DNA of 64,000 nucleotides from the NCBI GenBank assembly GCA_964386785.1, contig CAYLUD010000001.1:1-64000 (forward strand), read 5' to 3'. Source of the DNA: SZAS-3 sp964386785. Lineage in GTDB: Bacteria > Chlamydiota > Chlamydiia > Chlamydiales > JAAKFR01. This document shows, piece after piece, positions 38,483 to 47,707 of this stretch. A program made the position numbers and the translations under genes. The stretch's first letter is position 1. Each line of letters begins with the position of its first letter. The notes below the pieces were generated by a model, which did no database searches, was not told the DNA's origin, and saw only the letters and a list, made by a program, of their open reading frames with translations.

Positions 38483-40033
38483 ATGAGCAACATGATACTA
38501 CATACAAACGGAAGAATTGTTCCATGGGACACTCCTCAAAGCAAACGGCTATCTGCTGCCCGAGGAGCTCTTGTAGTAGGCTCGATATTCCTAATTGCAA
38601 TTGCAGCTCTATCCATTACTGGTTTGATCCTGAATCATTTCAGCAAGACCGATGTATTAAAAAAATTCATAATATTGCAATCTGCTAGTACTCTAACCCT
38701 AATCGGGGTCTCAGCCACAGCAGCTCTGGGAATCTTGATTCTCTATAGATGGCGCATACAACTGCAATATCAATTAGAAATCCAAGCTATGCAGACGTGG
38801 GTAGCGAAACAAAAGTCATTACATGCTTCCTATACTTTTGATCTTAATCCTGGAAATAAACCCAGAGTATTGATCCTATCTTCTTTAGGAGGAGGTGCAC
38901 ATACAACAGCTGCTGAATCCGTTCAAGCTGCACTCCAAGATAGATTTGACGTCCAGATCACGTATCCTGATAAGGAATTCGGAGCAAAAAATTGGTTTAA
39001 TACATGTCAAAAGAATGGGTGGCATCGCCTCCAGCGATTGTTAAGTAGCATACAAAAAATCGCGGAGTTCTTTCATGCATTTTCATCCATTTGCCAAGCG
39101 ATAAGTAACGCAATATACACCTATAAACCCCACCTTGTGATCAGCGTGCAGCCGATAGTAAATGGCCACACTCAGCGCGTGACGGAAGCGTTACAGATTC
39201 CTATGATACAAATATCCACCGACTGTTATTCAGAACACTTCTTTTATGGGATAGCTCCGATCAATTCTCAATACTACGTTGCAGCTCTCAGTCACCAGCC
39301 AGAACAAGAAGAACGGCAACGTTTACAGAATCAAGGTGTGTATGCGAAGGATATCCACCCCATAGGAGCACCGATCCGAAAAGAATTCCTCAATACCATC
39401 GACAGCGACACATCACTGGAAACCATTGATCCACAAGCACAAACACAACCTAAACAAAACGATAAAATTGCTGTTCTTTCTATGGGAGCTCAGGGTGGAC
39501 AAACCATCTTCCAATATATTAAGTATGTAACTCAATACACCCCCATAATACAAAATGACGGCAAACTGCATATTTACTTATGTTGTGGCAAGAATACCGA
39601 CATCCAAAACAATATTCGAAGCCAGGTTGCACAGTGCACGAACGTGATATTCCATGTATTGGGATATCAGAATAGTACAAATATGGCGCGTTTGATGCGC
39701 CAGGCTGATGTGTATATTACAAAACCTGGGGGTGCAACCGTATTCGAAGCAGAATATCTCAATACCCCATTACTGTTAGACGCCACAACAGCTCATGCTA
39801 CACCCTGGGAACCTTATAATATGAAAGTCATGAAAGATATGGAATTAGCAGAACAATCTGACACTCGATCTTCTGCAGATTTTCATGCTCAATTGAACCG
39901 GTTTTTAGCACAAAAAAAACAGAGATATGCACATGTTCCATCATGGGGTAGCCAGAATTTTGCTAAGAATCTGCAAGAGCTGATCCAGACCCGTTTTGCC
40001 GATACCGCGCCCCGCATAGAGTCAAATTCCTAA
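38483..40033 (+). CDS. Inc-like bilobed membrane anchor fused to GT28/MGDG-synthase-type glycosyltransferase
   Basis: The 516-aa protein has two hydrophobic segments near the N terminus (about 28-51 and 62-88) separated by about 10 residues, the bilobed pattern of inclusion membrane proteins. The rest is a GT-B glycosyltransferase resembling MurG and MGDG synthase. RVLILSSLGGGAHTTAAESVQ (128-148) corresponds to the GGGHxxAAxAL acceptor loop; PMIQISTDCYSEHFF corresponds to the xxTD...HxxWF stretch; ADVYITKPGGATVFEAEYLNTPLLL (408-432) is the UDP-sugar site. Such enzymes transfer a sugar to diacylglycerol. The upstream 100 bp are strongly AT-rich. It is not a MurG, because MurG has no double N-terminal membrane segments. 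The membrane in which it sits is inferred, not shown. Confidence 0.78.
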   Translation: MSNMILHTNGRIVPWDTPQSKRLSAARGALVVGSIFLIAIAALSITGLILNHFSKTDVLKKFIILQSASTLTLIGVSATAALGILILYRWRIQLQYQLEIQAMQTWVAKQKSLHASYTFDLNPGNKPRVLILSSLGGGAHTTAAESVQAALQDRFDVQITYPDKEFGAKNWFNTCQKNGWHRLQRLLSSIQKIAEFFHAFSSICQAISNAIYTYKPHLVISVQPIVNGHTQRVTEALQIPMIQISTDCYSEHFFYGIAPINSQYYVAALSHQPEQEERQRLQNQGVYAKDIHPIGAPIRKEFLNTIDSDTSLETIDPQAQTQPKQNDKIAVLSMGAQGGQTIFQYIKYVTQYTPIIQNDGKLHIYLCCGKNTDIQNNIRSQVAQCTNVIFHVLGYQNSTNMARLMRQADVYITKPGGATVFEAEYLNTPLLLDATTAHATPWEPYNMKVMKDMELAEQSDTRSSADFHAQLNRFLAQKKQRYAHVPSWGSQNFAKNLQELIQTRFADTAPRIESNS

Positions 40034-40145
40034 TAAAAATATACTCATCCCATCGAACGATGCCCAGTTGTTGCATGGGGATTCTTTTTCTCAAACCATG
40101 AATTCCAGTAGCCCAGAAAAGTAGGTTCTGGCAAAATGGCCTTCC

Positions 40146-40817
40146 GTGAACAAGGATCAGATTTCACAGATCGTTATCCTCATGGGCCCTCCAGGATCGG
40201 GTAAAGGCACGCAATCGAAAGAGTTGGCTGCCAATCAGGGAATTCCTCAGGTGGCAACTGGTGACTTAATACGTGCCCATATTGCGCAAGGCTCCGATCA
40301 GGGCAAAGCCATGGAAGGATATGTGCACGCAGGACAATTCCCTCCTGATCAGCTTATTCTAGATATCTTAGCAGCTCGTATTCAACAAGAAGACTGTAGT
40401 CATGGATTCATCTTAGATGGATTCCCTCGCAATCGAGCTCAAGCAAAAGCTCTAGACAAGTACCTCAAATCTAACAAAATTCAACCTCATGTGATCCTCT
40501 TAGATATTTCCGATCAAGAAGTGAAAGAGCGGATGATAGGACGTCAGACTTGTGAACAATGCCACAGACCCTATCATTCCCGATTTGCCCCTCCAAGGAA
40601 AGAAGGGGTATGCGACCACTGCGGATCTTCTTTGATTCGACGTAGCGATGATACAGAGAAAGTGATCGCCTACCGACTACAAGTTTATCACCAGGAAACC
40701 CAACCACTGATCGAATACTATGAAAAAAAGGGAGCTCTGCATCGCGTGGACGCCTCTCAACCTAAAGCGATGGTTACAGCAGAAATTCTTAAGACTCTCC
40801 AACGGCATGTTTCGTAG
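40146..40817 (+). CDS. adk: Adenylate kinase
   Basis: Adk interconverts ATP and AMP with two ADP. The 223-aa protein has the P-loop GPPGSGKGTQ, the AMP-binding ATGDLIRAHI and DGFPRNRAQA, and a long LID with a Cys4 zinc site (CEQCHRPY... CDHCG), which is typical of long-form adenylate kinases. The start is a GTG at 40146 and I see no strong ribosome binding site. It converges with dsbB, overlapping by 29 bp. Confidence 0.93.
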   Translation: MNKDQISQIVILMGPPGSGKGTQSKELAANQGIPQVATGDLIRAHIAQGSDQGKAMEGYVHAGQFPPDQLILDILAARIQQEDCSHGFILDGFPRNRAQAKALDKYLKSNKIQPHVILLDISDQEVKERMIGRQTCEQCHRPYHSRFAPPRKEGVCDHCGSSLIRRSDDTEKVIAYRLQVYHQETQPLIEYYEKKGALHRVDASQPKAMVTAEILKTLQRHVS

Positions 40818-41238
40818 CAACCTCCTGTTTGTGTAACAACGAAATGTAAAACAACAAACCCGTTAACACGAAAAAGAGAAACGCTGAGGCCATGGGAATC
40901 GTGATGGGACCTAAAATGAGTAAACGCTCGGTACAGCTAGGTCCACGCCCACATAAATGAATCGGATTCCAACCTGGAATCTCTTGAATTGCCACTTGGT
41001 ATAAAGAAAAACCTAATCCTCCCATACTTAAAGAAAGGGCATAGGGTCCTATTGCGAAAAACTGACGACACGTTGCCATGGCTAATATCACGGCAAGAGG
41101 AAATAAGCAGATACGCTGATACCAGCACAAATCACAGGGGTCCCAATCACGAACTAAGCTAAAATATAAACTGATAAAACTACCCATTGCAGCCAGCAAC
41201 CATGCATAATACAATGCATACCGATTAAATCCCTTCAT
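40789..41238 (-). CDS. dsbB: Disulfide bond formation protein DsbB/BdbC
   Basis: DsbB is a four-helix membrane protein that reoxidises DsbA using quinone. The 149-aa protein has the first redox pair in CDLCWYQRI (CxxC plus the conserved WYQR) and a second pair around LCGRGPSC. It is short, like the BdbC branch. The ATG overlaps the dsbA stop (ATGA). Together they would form disulfides in the cysteine-rich chlamydial envelope, and the menaquinone produced by the local pathway genes could be the electron acceptor. Confidence 0.9.
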   Translation of the reverse strand: MKGFNRYALYYAWLLAAMGSFISLYFSLVRDWDPCDLCWYQRICLFPLAVILAMATCRQFFAIGPYALSLSMGGLGFSLYQVAIQEIPGWNPIHLCGRGPSCTERLLILGPITIPMASAFLFFVLTGLLFYISLLHKQEVATKHAVGES

Positions 41239-41915
41239 GTGACTCCATTCTCCATGCGAAGACGCTCAATTAAATCCTCAATTTGTTCAAATGACAGCGT
41301 ATCCAAAGCAACCCCATTAATAAATACAGATGGAGTTGCCAAGGCTCCCCCCATTACTTGCTGCCCATAATTCGTATTCTGTTCTATTGCAGAGCGGAAG
41401 GAACCTTGCACGAGGCACTGTTTCAAACCCTCTACAGGAATATGCTCAGAGGTTTCTTGCGCATATTGCAACAGAAGATCTTGTTGGACCCAGTCAACAG
41501 ATTCTGGGGGTTGCTTTGCATATAATGCGTCCAAATACGCAAAATATAACTCAGGAGATGCTGTCTGTGCATTGCTATGATAGACACACAATAAGGCCTC
41601 TGCAGCAGCCATAGAACCAGGAAGAAAGGACACAGGGATCACAGTATACGAAGCCTGCTGTGTATCGATGTATTTCTCTTTAATTTTTGGATAGACTTGC
41701 TGGTTAAATAAACGACAGTTCACACACTTAGGCTCTTCAAAAACAACAATTTGAATTGCAGCTGTAACCACACCTAAAGTAGGTTGATCATGCACATCGA
41801 TCGCAATCGCCTTGGGATAGGCTGTCTCGTGTTGATACAGCAAGATCGCTCCGATTATAAAAAAGCCACACAACGAAACAAAGACCAACATCTTTGGAGA
41901 GGGTACTCTCATCAC
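41235..41915 (-). CDS. dsbA: DsbA-family thiol-disulfide oxidoreductase
   Basis: The 226-aa protein has an N-terminal membrane anchor or signal (about 9-26) and a thioredoxin fold with the active site in EEPKCVNCRLFN (CVNC), helical insert, and the cis-Pro region ATPSVFINGVAL. It matches the DsbA/BdbD type that introduces disulfides in exported proteins. Its stop codon overlaps the dsbB start. CVNC differs from the CPHC of E. coli DsbA, so its redox potential may differ. Confidence 0.9.
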   Translation of the reverse strand: MMRVPSPKMLVFVSLCGFFIIGAILLYQHETAYPKAIAIDVHDQPTLGVVTAAIQIVVFEEPKCVNCRLFNQQVYPKIKEKYIDTQQASYTVIPVSFLPGSMAAAEALLCVYHSNAQTASPELYFAYLDALYAKQPPESVDWVQQDLLLQYAQETSEHIPVEGLKQCLVQGSFRSAIEQNTNYGQQVMGGALATPSVFINGVALDTLSFEQIEDLIERLRMENGVT

Positions 41916-42158
41916 AATTCCCCCGAATGAATCAACAAAAAAACCTATGCTCCTTATAACGAAACCAAGAAACTCAACTCAACAAAAAACAGATTCCTTG
42001 CGACAAATAGATTAAGCTGATATGAAAAAAGCCAAGTCAATTCACCAGCATGTCTGGTACAAAAAAAAGAAGGAGCCAAGCTCTCACTTCCGTTTCTCAA
42101 TGGAGTCAGAGCAGGCGCTTAGTTTGCAAAACAAACTCAATGTAAGGGAGATAATAAT

Positions 42159-43007
42159 ATGAAGAAGTTTGCTCTGACGGCGTTAACCGTGCTGTCATGT
42201 GGCATGCTCACTGCGTTGCCCGTAGGGAACGTCAATGATGCGAGCCTCTACACTCAGGGCGTCTGGTGGGGAAGATCCTGCGCTAGCGTATGCGACCCAT
42301 GCTTTAGCTGGTGCGATGCGTTTAGTGTGCGCCTTGGTTTCTACGGTGACTATGTATTCAACCGACATTTAGAAACGAATACTAGCTATGATTCTGCTAT
42401 TCAGGTAACCGAATTATTCACCAATGCTGGGTATGCAGCGTTGAATATTTGTAACTGGATTGATATTTTTGCAACCTTTGGAAGCACCAATCTCTATCTC
42501 GATACTACGGCACAGAATCAGGACAACATTTTCGTGGACTTCTCTCCTGAGTTTTCTTGGAGCGTGGGCGGACGAGTTTCTCTCTGGGAATACTGCAACT
42601 TTGGCATCGGTTTAGAAGGACAGTACTTCCAGTTCAAGCCGAACTTGAACTTTGTTCGTCAGTTGGGAGTAACTGCTGGCTCAGTCTATAACTACACAGA
42701 CACTTCTGCAACATACAAGGAGTGGCAAGTAGGATTAGGCGCTTCCTATATGTTCTGTTCCGAATGTCCTGGAACCGTGTTTGTCCCTTACGTTGCTGTT
42801 AAGTGGGCTGGAGCGAAACTGAATACAGGTAATGTATCGTACACTCCTGTAGATATTACTTACACAATTCCTAATCTTGAAAATAGCAAGCTTTGGGGAT
42901 ACTGTGTTGGGTTAACACTCACTCAGAATGAGACTATTGGAGCCACTGTAGAAGGTCGTTGGGGCGATGAGAAAGCCGTCCATACGAACCTACAAATCCG
43001 GTTCTAA
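42159..43007 (+). CDS. MOMP-like outer membrane protein
   Basis: This 282-aa protein resembles the chlamydial major outer membrane protein: signal peptide (ALTVLSCGMLTALP), PVGN (21-24), CASVCDPCFSWCDAFSVRLGFYGDYVFNR (41-69) with the conserved CDPC...WCDA pattern, aromatic strands throughout, and a final Phe (TNLQIRF). It is shorter than Chlamydia MOMP (about 390 aa), like the multi-copy MOMP-like families in Waddlia and Simkania. AGGGAG precedes the ATG. A 6-bp hairpin (AGTTTG-CAAAA-CAAACT) lies in its leader at 42121-42137. It is a porin or adhesin crosslinked by disulfides, made by the nearby Dsb pair perhaps. Confidence 0.87.
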   Translation: MKKFALTALTVLSCGMLTALPVGNVNDASLYTQGVWWGRSCASVCDPCFSWCDAFSVRLGFYGDYVFNRHLETNTSYDSAIQVTELFTNAGYAALNICNWIDIFATFGSTNLYLDTTAQNQDNIFVDFSPEFSWSVGGRVSLWEYCNFGIGLEGQYFQFKPNLNFVRQLGVTAGSVYNYTDTSATYKEWQVGLGASYMFCSECPGTVFVPYVAVKWAGAKLNTGNVSYTPVDITYTIPNLENSKLWGYCVGLTLTQNETIGATVEGRWGDEKAVHTNLQIRF

Positions 43008-43030
43008 CTTCTTTCCTCATCATTCGTTCT

Positions 43031-43060
43031 GCCACTCTCCATACGGGGAGTGGCTTTTTT
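43031..43060 (+). terminator. Intrinsic terminator of MOMP-like gene
   Basis: GCCACTCTCC (43031-43040) pairs with GGGGAGTGGC (43045-43054), with one G-U pair and a 4-nt loop, followed by six T. It lies 24 bp behind the stop of the MOMP-like gene. Confidence 0.9.
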
Positions 43061-43190
43061 CATTTTATGATTTTTCATACAAAATTTCAGAGCAGTTAGA
43101 CAGTATTGCTCTTAATTCTACTCTCTGATTATATCTCCACCGACGAGCAATATCTGCTTATCAATGAACTACTTAAATGAAGGATTTTCT

Positions 43191-43883
43191 ATGAAGTACA
43201 CCTATCTTCTTACCTCCCTAATTCTGGGTGGAACCTTGTTTGCTGCCTTAGAACCAGCCCAAACTCCTACTCCAGTGGCGGACGAGACCTATTTCCTTGC
43301 TCCACATATACAAGCTGGATTAGCTCTGTGTTGTGGTTCTGAATTTGTACATATTGCGGAACAGGAAGGCATTCTTTCCATTGGGACTCTCGCGAAACAA
43401 ATGGCTGCAGGCGATACGGGTGTGATTGTTTCGCCAAGCTCCTATGATGTGGTATTTACAGCTCGCGGTGAAGATCCTGCTGCGATCGCTCTACGTGTAC
43501 AAGCAGCATGCGATGCATTACCCACACAGCCTACGCATGAAGAAATTCAAGCCATGCTTCTTTCGTTTCCTACAGTATATCGTGCCACCTGTACAATCCA
43601 GGAAGGACGTCTTATGCTCGTGCAAGATCTAGCGCAATTATCACCTGGCCAAGAAATTTGGAGAAAGATCGGTGACACAGTGACTCCCTCCGTGTATCAC
43701 ACGGATGAAGAGTATTTGATCGCTATGGTACAAGCCGGATTACGATGCGAAGAAATCCAACGTCCTTGTTTTTTTGGTAAAATCAAATACCGTCAATACG
43801 AAGAGCAGGGTGCAGTGGGTGAATTAGGAGTCAGTTATCAAGACCACAATCCATTCACTATATATCACGTCCGCAAGGGATAA
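43191..43883 (+). CDS. Exported protein resembling C-terminal half of a SAM methyltransferase
   Basis: The 230-aa protein starts with a signal peptide (YLLTSLILGGTLFAALE). After residue 80 the sequence resembles the C-terminal half of chlamydial and related SAM methyltransferases: GVIVSPSSYDVVFTARGEDPAAI, EGRLMLVQDLAQL, IWRKIGDTVTPSVYHTDEEYLIAMVQAGL and PFTIYHVRKG. The part that should contain the SAM-binding Rossmann motifs is absent, replaced by the signal peptide and a short helical stretch. Thus it is probably non-catalytic. ATG 43191 is used because a GAAGGA lies upstream and the signal peptide then begins correctly. It may be a repurposed duplicate. Confidence 0.65.
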   Translation: MKYTYLLTSLILGGTLFAALEPAQTPTPVADETYFLAPHIQAGLALCCGSEFVHIAEQEGILSIGTLAKQMAAGDTGVIVSPSSYDVVFTARGEDPAAIALRVQAACDALPTQPTHEEIQAMLLSFPTVYRATCTIQEGRLMLVQDLAQLSPGQEIWRKIGDTVTPSVYHTDEEYLIAMVQAGLRCEEIQRPCFFGKIKYRQYEEQGAVGELGVSYQDHNPFTIYHVRKG

Positions 43884-43900
43884 TCCCGCAAACCCCTATC

Positions 43901-43945
43901 ATGCTTGCATGGAAACTGCAATACGTGCCCATGCAAGCATCCATT
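43901..43945. terminator. Bidirectional hairpin between convergent genes
   Basis: ATGCTTGCATGG (43901-43912) pairs perfectly with CCATGCAAGCAT (43929-43940), with a 16-nt loop, followed by CCATTTTT. It lies between the exported methyltransferase-like gene and the convergent monooxygenase gene and probably ends both. Confidence 0.75.
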
Positions 43946-43946
43946 T

Positions 43947-45500
43947 TTAGCTCTTCTTATGTGTGCATTTTGAAGAAGTAGCCGCAACACCCTGCCAGAC
44001 ATACGCATCAAAAACACCCTGAAAATACTGTAACAAACTCTCTGTGCAGGTTCTACGGCTTCGATATCCAATATACCCATCGGGGCGTATGACATAAATC
44101 GAATCGTTTTCTGCACGCAAGGCTGTTTTTAAGTCTAGATCTGCGATCACTCGGATCTCAATCCATGAGGCGATGGGCTCTAATAACGCTGCAATGGATG
44201 GATTCTCAGAAAATAGAATCACTACATGCCGAGAAGGATTCCATAAATCAAACGAACTTCCTTGTTTCATAGGAATATAAGGAAGACGAGTGCCCGGCTT
44301 CGGACCTTTCCATTTTCGGTCTGATTCTGGCTGAGATACCCATCGTGTGCCCATAAAATTTCCATGAACCTGGCTTGCTAGATTGGGTAATAGACGACGA
44401 ATATTAGGAAATCTCTGAACAAAGAGCATGATTTTTTTTAGCCCTTCTCGAACCCAATGTGGGCTGGTCGCCAATACCCCTGTTGCTAGTTCAGTTGTCT
44501 TGAGAATGCTGGATATCGTCACCCTACGTTCTACACTATAACTATCCAATAGCTCCGCGGCAGCTACATGGTGCATGGCTAAATCTAATTTCCAACTTAA
44601 ATTCCACGCATCCTGTAGCGACATATTTAATCCCTGTCCCCCAACTGGACTGTGGACATGCGCTGCATCGCCCATTAAAAAGCAGTTATGGTGTCTCCAA
44701 CACTCCGCAAGACACGTCCGGATCTTAAATTCAGACTTCCAGATAATCTCACGAATTTCTTTTACATGATCTGTGCGCTGTTGTGCGAGCTCCAATAAGG
44801 TTTTTGGGGTAAGATGAGTTACATCATCCTGCGTTTCTTTTCCTAGCATAAATAATAGCCGATAGATATTCCCTGGTAACTCACACAGCAACATAAATTC
44901 ACCTCGCTCCAAACACACATGAAGATTTTTGTTTGGAAGTTCTATGGTGCCTCGCACATCGGCTAAGAAAAAGTTCTGATGAAATCCTTGACCAGGAAAT
45001 GCAATGCCGCTTTCTCGACGAACTACGCTATTACCCCCATCGGCACCGATCACCCATTCTGGAGTAATCGTTTCTAATTGGCCATTAGCATGTCGTAACG
45101 TACAGGTCCTTTCGTTCAGATGGATACATTCTGTTCCCCATTCTACGCTCCCTCCAAGAGAACATAGATGGTGATATAAAATGTTTTCCATATCTGCTTG
45201 GCTCATAAAGAGCATATGTGGCCATGGGGATTGTACCTGACTAAAGTCGATGATAATCCTACGCTTGTCTATATGCATTTCGACATTACCCTGAAATGCC
45301 TTGCGTCTAAAGTCCTCTAGCATGCCTACTTTATCGAGAATTTCTAGCGTACGAATATGCAACGCAATCGCCCGAGACGTATCACTCAACCCACTCTTCT
45401 TATCTATCACCCGTACAGCATGACCTCGCGACATCATTTGATGTGCAAAAAACAATCCTGTAGGCCCAGCCCCTACGATCAATATGAGTGGTTTTTCCAT
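43947..45500 (-). CDS. FAD-dependent aromatic-ring hydroxylase-like monooxygenase
   Basis: The 517-aa protein has the FAD dinucleotide motif VGAGPTGLFFA at the start, the DG motif VIGADGGNSVVR and GDAAHVHSPVGGQGLNMSLQDAWNL (GD motif), which define the flavin monooxygenase PheA/TfdB type. It has the C-terminal thioredoxin-like region usual in this class. Chlamydia has a homologous gene annotated mhpA next to a hydrolase gene, as seen here. No aromatic degradation genes are around, so the substrate might be a quinone or host metabolite, and that is a guess. Confidence 0.87.
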   Translation of the reverse strand: MEKPLILIVGAGPTGLFFAHQMMSRGHAVRVIDKKSGLSDTSRAIALHIRTLEILDKVGMLEDFRRKAFQGNVEMHIDKRRIIIDFSQVQSPWPHMLFMSQADMENILYHHLCSLGGSVEWGTECIHLNERTCTLRHANGQLETITPEWVIGADGGNSVVRRESGIAFPGQGFHQNFFLADVRGTIELPNKNLHVCLERGEFMLLCELPGNIYRLLFMLGKETQDDVTHLTPKTLLELAQQRTDHVKEIREIIWKSEFKIRTCLAECWRHHNCFLMGDAAHVHSPVGGQGLNMSLQDAWNLSWKLDLAMHHVAAAELLDSYSVERRVTISSILKTTELATGVLATSPHWVREGLKKIMLFVQRFPNIRRLLPNLASQVHGNFMGTRWVSQPESDRKWKGPKPGTRLPYIPMKQGSSFDLWNPSRHVVILFSENPSIAALLEPIASWIEIRVIADLDLKTALRAENDSIYVIRPDGYIGYRSRRTCTESLLQYFQGVFDAYVWQGVAATSSKCTHKKS

Positions 45501-45692
45501 GATGAACCCCTTCGTTCCTTTGTATATATAATATATTTTTTTATAAAAAAAAACAAATACTGGATCTAAATTACTATTTAATTAAATCTACATAATACAT
45601 CGTTAATCAAAGGTATTCGCATTACTTCAATTTACATCTACCTATACAAGAACTCTTTACAAGGAAACAGAACCCCCGTAGCATAGAGCGTT

Positions 45693-46943
45693 ATGTCCGA
45701 ACAGGTTCGTATTATAGATCTGAATTCAGAAGGGGATGGGGTTGCCACATTAGCTTCTGGTAAGAAGGTGTTTATCCCCTACGCGCTGATTGGCGAAGAG
45801 GTGACCATTTCTATTACAACCGAGCACGCAAACTACGCACGTGCAGAGGTCGTAGCCCACCACAAGACATCCCCCCTGCGTCAATCCCCACCCTGTCCTC
45901 TTTTTGGAACATGCGGGGGTTGTCAACTCATGCACCTATCCTATGAAGGGCAATTAGAAATGAAACGAGCGAAAGTCCAACAAGCATTACGCCGTTTGGC
46001 TCGCCTGAACGTCGAGGTGCTACCCTGTCATCCTTCCCCATTTCCACTCCATTACCGCAATAAAATTCAAGCCCCAGTCCAAGGAGACTGTATCGGCTTC
46101 TATCAACAAGGGAGTCATGATCTAGTGGATGTTTCCTCTTGTGCCATTCACCATCCTCAAGGAGGAACCGTCTACGAATGGCTACGTATGCATCTACAAG
46201 AACGTAAGGGGTTACGCTACGTGCTCCTAAAAAGTGCTATCTTTAACAGTGAAACATTACTTACACTCATTACAGATGGAACAACTGCATACAGCGAATT
46301 AGCAAATCAAGTCATCCACGAACTACCCGGTGTTGTGGGGGTAGTAGAAATGGTGCAAGACCATCCCTCTAATACCATTCTTAGCTCAAAGGTACGTACC
46401 CTAGCGGGTCGCCCTTACTTGATAGAAACGATCGATGGCCTCTCGTTCCATATTGGTCCTAAGTCATTCTTTCAAGTCAATCCATGGCAAGCCGCCTATT
46501 TAGCTCGTAAGGCAGTAGAGTTAAGCCAAATCCAAGCTACAGACACCGTGTACGATGCCTTTACTGGCATTGGTTTTTTTGCTCTTTTCTTTGCGCGCAT
46601 TGCAGCTAAAGTCATTGGCACGGAACGAGTACCAGAAGCTATTCATTGTGCGCAAGTCAATGCAGCCTTAAACCACTTGCCGCATTGCGAATTTTTGGTG
46701 CAAGAAGCATCCGGCCGCTTTTCTGCTGACCTAACCCTGCTCAACCCTCCAAGAAAAGGATGCGATCCAACCCTATTACGCTCATTACGTTCTCCACGAC
46801 TTCTCTATATTTCTTGTGATCCAGCCACTCTAGCGCGAGATCTATCTATCTTATCTTCTTATAATATAGAACACGTACAGCCTGTCGATTTATTTCCACA
46901 AACCCTACACGTAGAAACAATTGTTAGCTTAAAAAGAAAGTAG
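45693..46943 (+). CDS. rlmD: 23S rRNA (uracil-5-)-methyltransferase RlmD/RumA family
   Basis: The 416-aa protein has an N-terminal TRAM domain (IIDLNSEGDGVATL...), a 4Fe-4S site in CPLFGTCGGCQLMH with a later Cys in VSSCAIHH, the methyltransferase core with VYDAFTGIGFFALFFA, and the nucleophile motif YISCDPATLARDL. This is the RumA/TrmA type that makes m5U in rRNA or tRNA. The presence of TRAM and the iron-sulfur cluster favours RlmD. It has its own upstream region with an AT-rich stretch. Confidence 0.87.
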   Translation: MSEQVRIIDLNSEGDGVATLASGKKVFIPYALIGEEVTISITTEHANYARAEVVAHHKTSPLRQSPPCPLFGTCGGCQLMHLSYEGQLEMKRAKVQQALRRLARLNVEVLPCHPSPFPLHYRNKIQAPVQGDCIGFYQQGSHDLVDVSSCAIHHPQGGTVYEWLRMHLQERKGLRYVLLKSAIFNSETLLTLITDGTTAYSELANQVIHELPGVVGVVEMVQDHPSNTILSSKVRTLAGRPYLIETIDGLSFHIGPKSFFQVNPWQAAYLARKAVELSQIQATDTVYDAFTGIGFFALFFARIAAKVIGTERVPEAIHCAQVNAALNHLPHCEFLVQEASGRFSADLTLLNPPRKGCDPTLLRSLRSPRLLYISCDPATLARDLSILSSYNIEHVQPVDLFPQTLHVETIVSLKRK

Positions 46944-46991
46944 TACTAAATAATTTAAAAACGTGGATAATAAAAAAACAGGTTCAAAAAA

Positions 46992-47693
46992 ATGAAATAT
47001 TTATTTTTATTCTGCATCTTTATTTGTAATTACTTTCATTCCATCCAAGCAGATTCCGTGGTCTGTATCCATGGATTTATTCGGTCCTATCGTTGTATGA
47101 TCCCGATGGGCAATGCTCTAGAAAACGAAGGATTTCATGTCTTTCTTTGGGATTATCCTAGTCGGCAGAATACGATTGAAGGACATGCCGCCACACTTGT
47201 TCATATCCTCCAAGACATTGCAAAGAAATACCCGGGAGAACCGATTCATTTTGTAACCCATTCTTTAGGTGGCGTGATCGCCAAAACAGCTGTAAACCAC
47301 CCTGCTTGCCCAGAAGAAGCGAAACAGGGGCGTGCCGTTTTACTCGCTCCCCCTATGCAAGGATCGAGTCTCGCGCGCGCCATTCGTCATATTCATCCCA
47401 TTCGATGGATTTTTGGCAGAAATGCAGGGCACCAGTTAATGACCTACGACGCAGAAGATATGAATCGCCTCGGACAATTCCCGACTACGATGCACGTCAT
47501 GATTGTTTCAGGCTCGCGAGGCTCGCGATTTTTTTTCAGCACTCCCAATGATGGAAAGGTCAGTATAGAAGAAACTTGGATAGAATCCATGGACATGCAT
47601 CAAACCATTCATGCAGCGCACTCGTGGATCATGACAAGCGCGGAATCGATAGAACTCACTCGTGCTTTCCTCGTGACAGAATTTACAGATTAA
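46992..47693 (+). CDS. Exported lipase-like alpha/beta hydrolase, copy 1
   Basis: The 233-aa protein has a signal peptide (LFLFCIFICNYFHSIQA) and then a lipase fold: VCIHGFIRSYRC (oxyanion part), the nucleophile elbow THSLGG, and HAAHSW near the C terminus with a candidate catalytic His. It is 40-50% alike by eye to the next gene, with which it forms a tandem pair. Chlamydia has one predicted hydrolase beside its mhpA-like gene. Substrates may be host or bacterial lipids. Confidence 0.82.
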   Translation: MKYLFLFCIFICNYFHSIQADSVVCIHGFIRSYRCMIPMGNALENEGFHVFLWDYPSRQNTIEGHAATLVHILQDIAKKYPGEPIHFVTHSLGGVIAKTAVNHPACPEEAKQGRAVLLAPPMQGSSLARAIRHIHPIRWIFGRNAGHQLMTYDAEDMNRLGQFPTTMHVMIVSGSRGSRFFFSTPNDGKVSIEETWIESMDMHQTIHAAHSWIMTSAESIELTRAFLVTEFTD

Positions 47694-47707
47694 CGTATGA
47701 AACCGGT

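Noticed and set aside
42044..42058. ACCAG-N5-CTGGT hairpin upstream of the MOMP-like gene
   Set aside because: Only five base pairs and no T-run downstream on the plus strand; too weak to call a terminator or operator.
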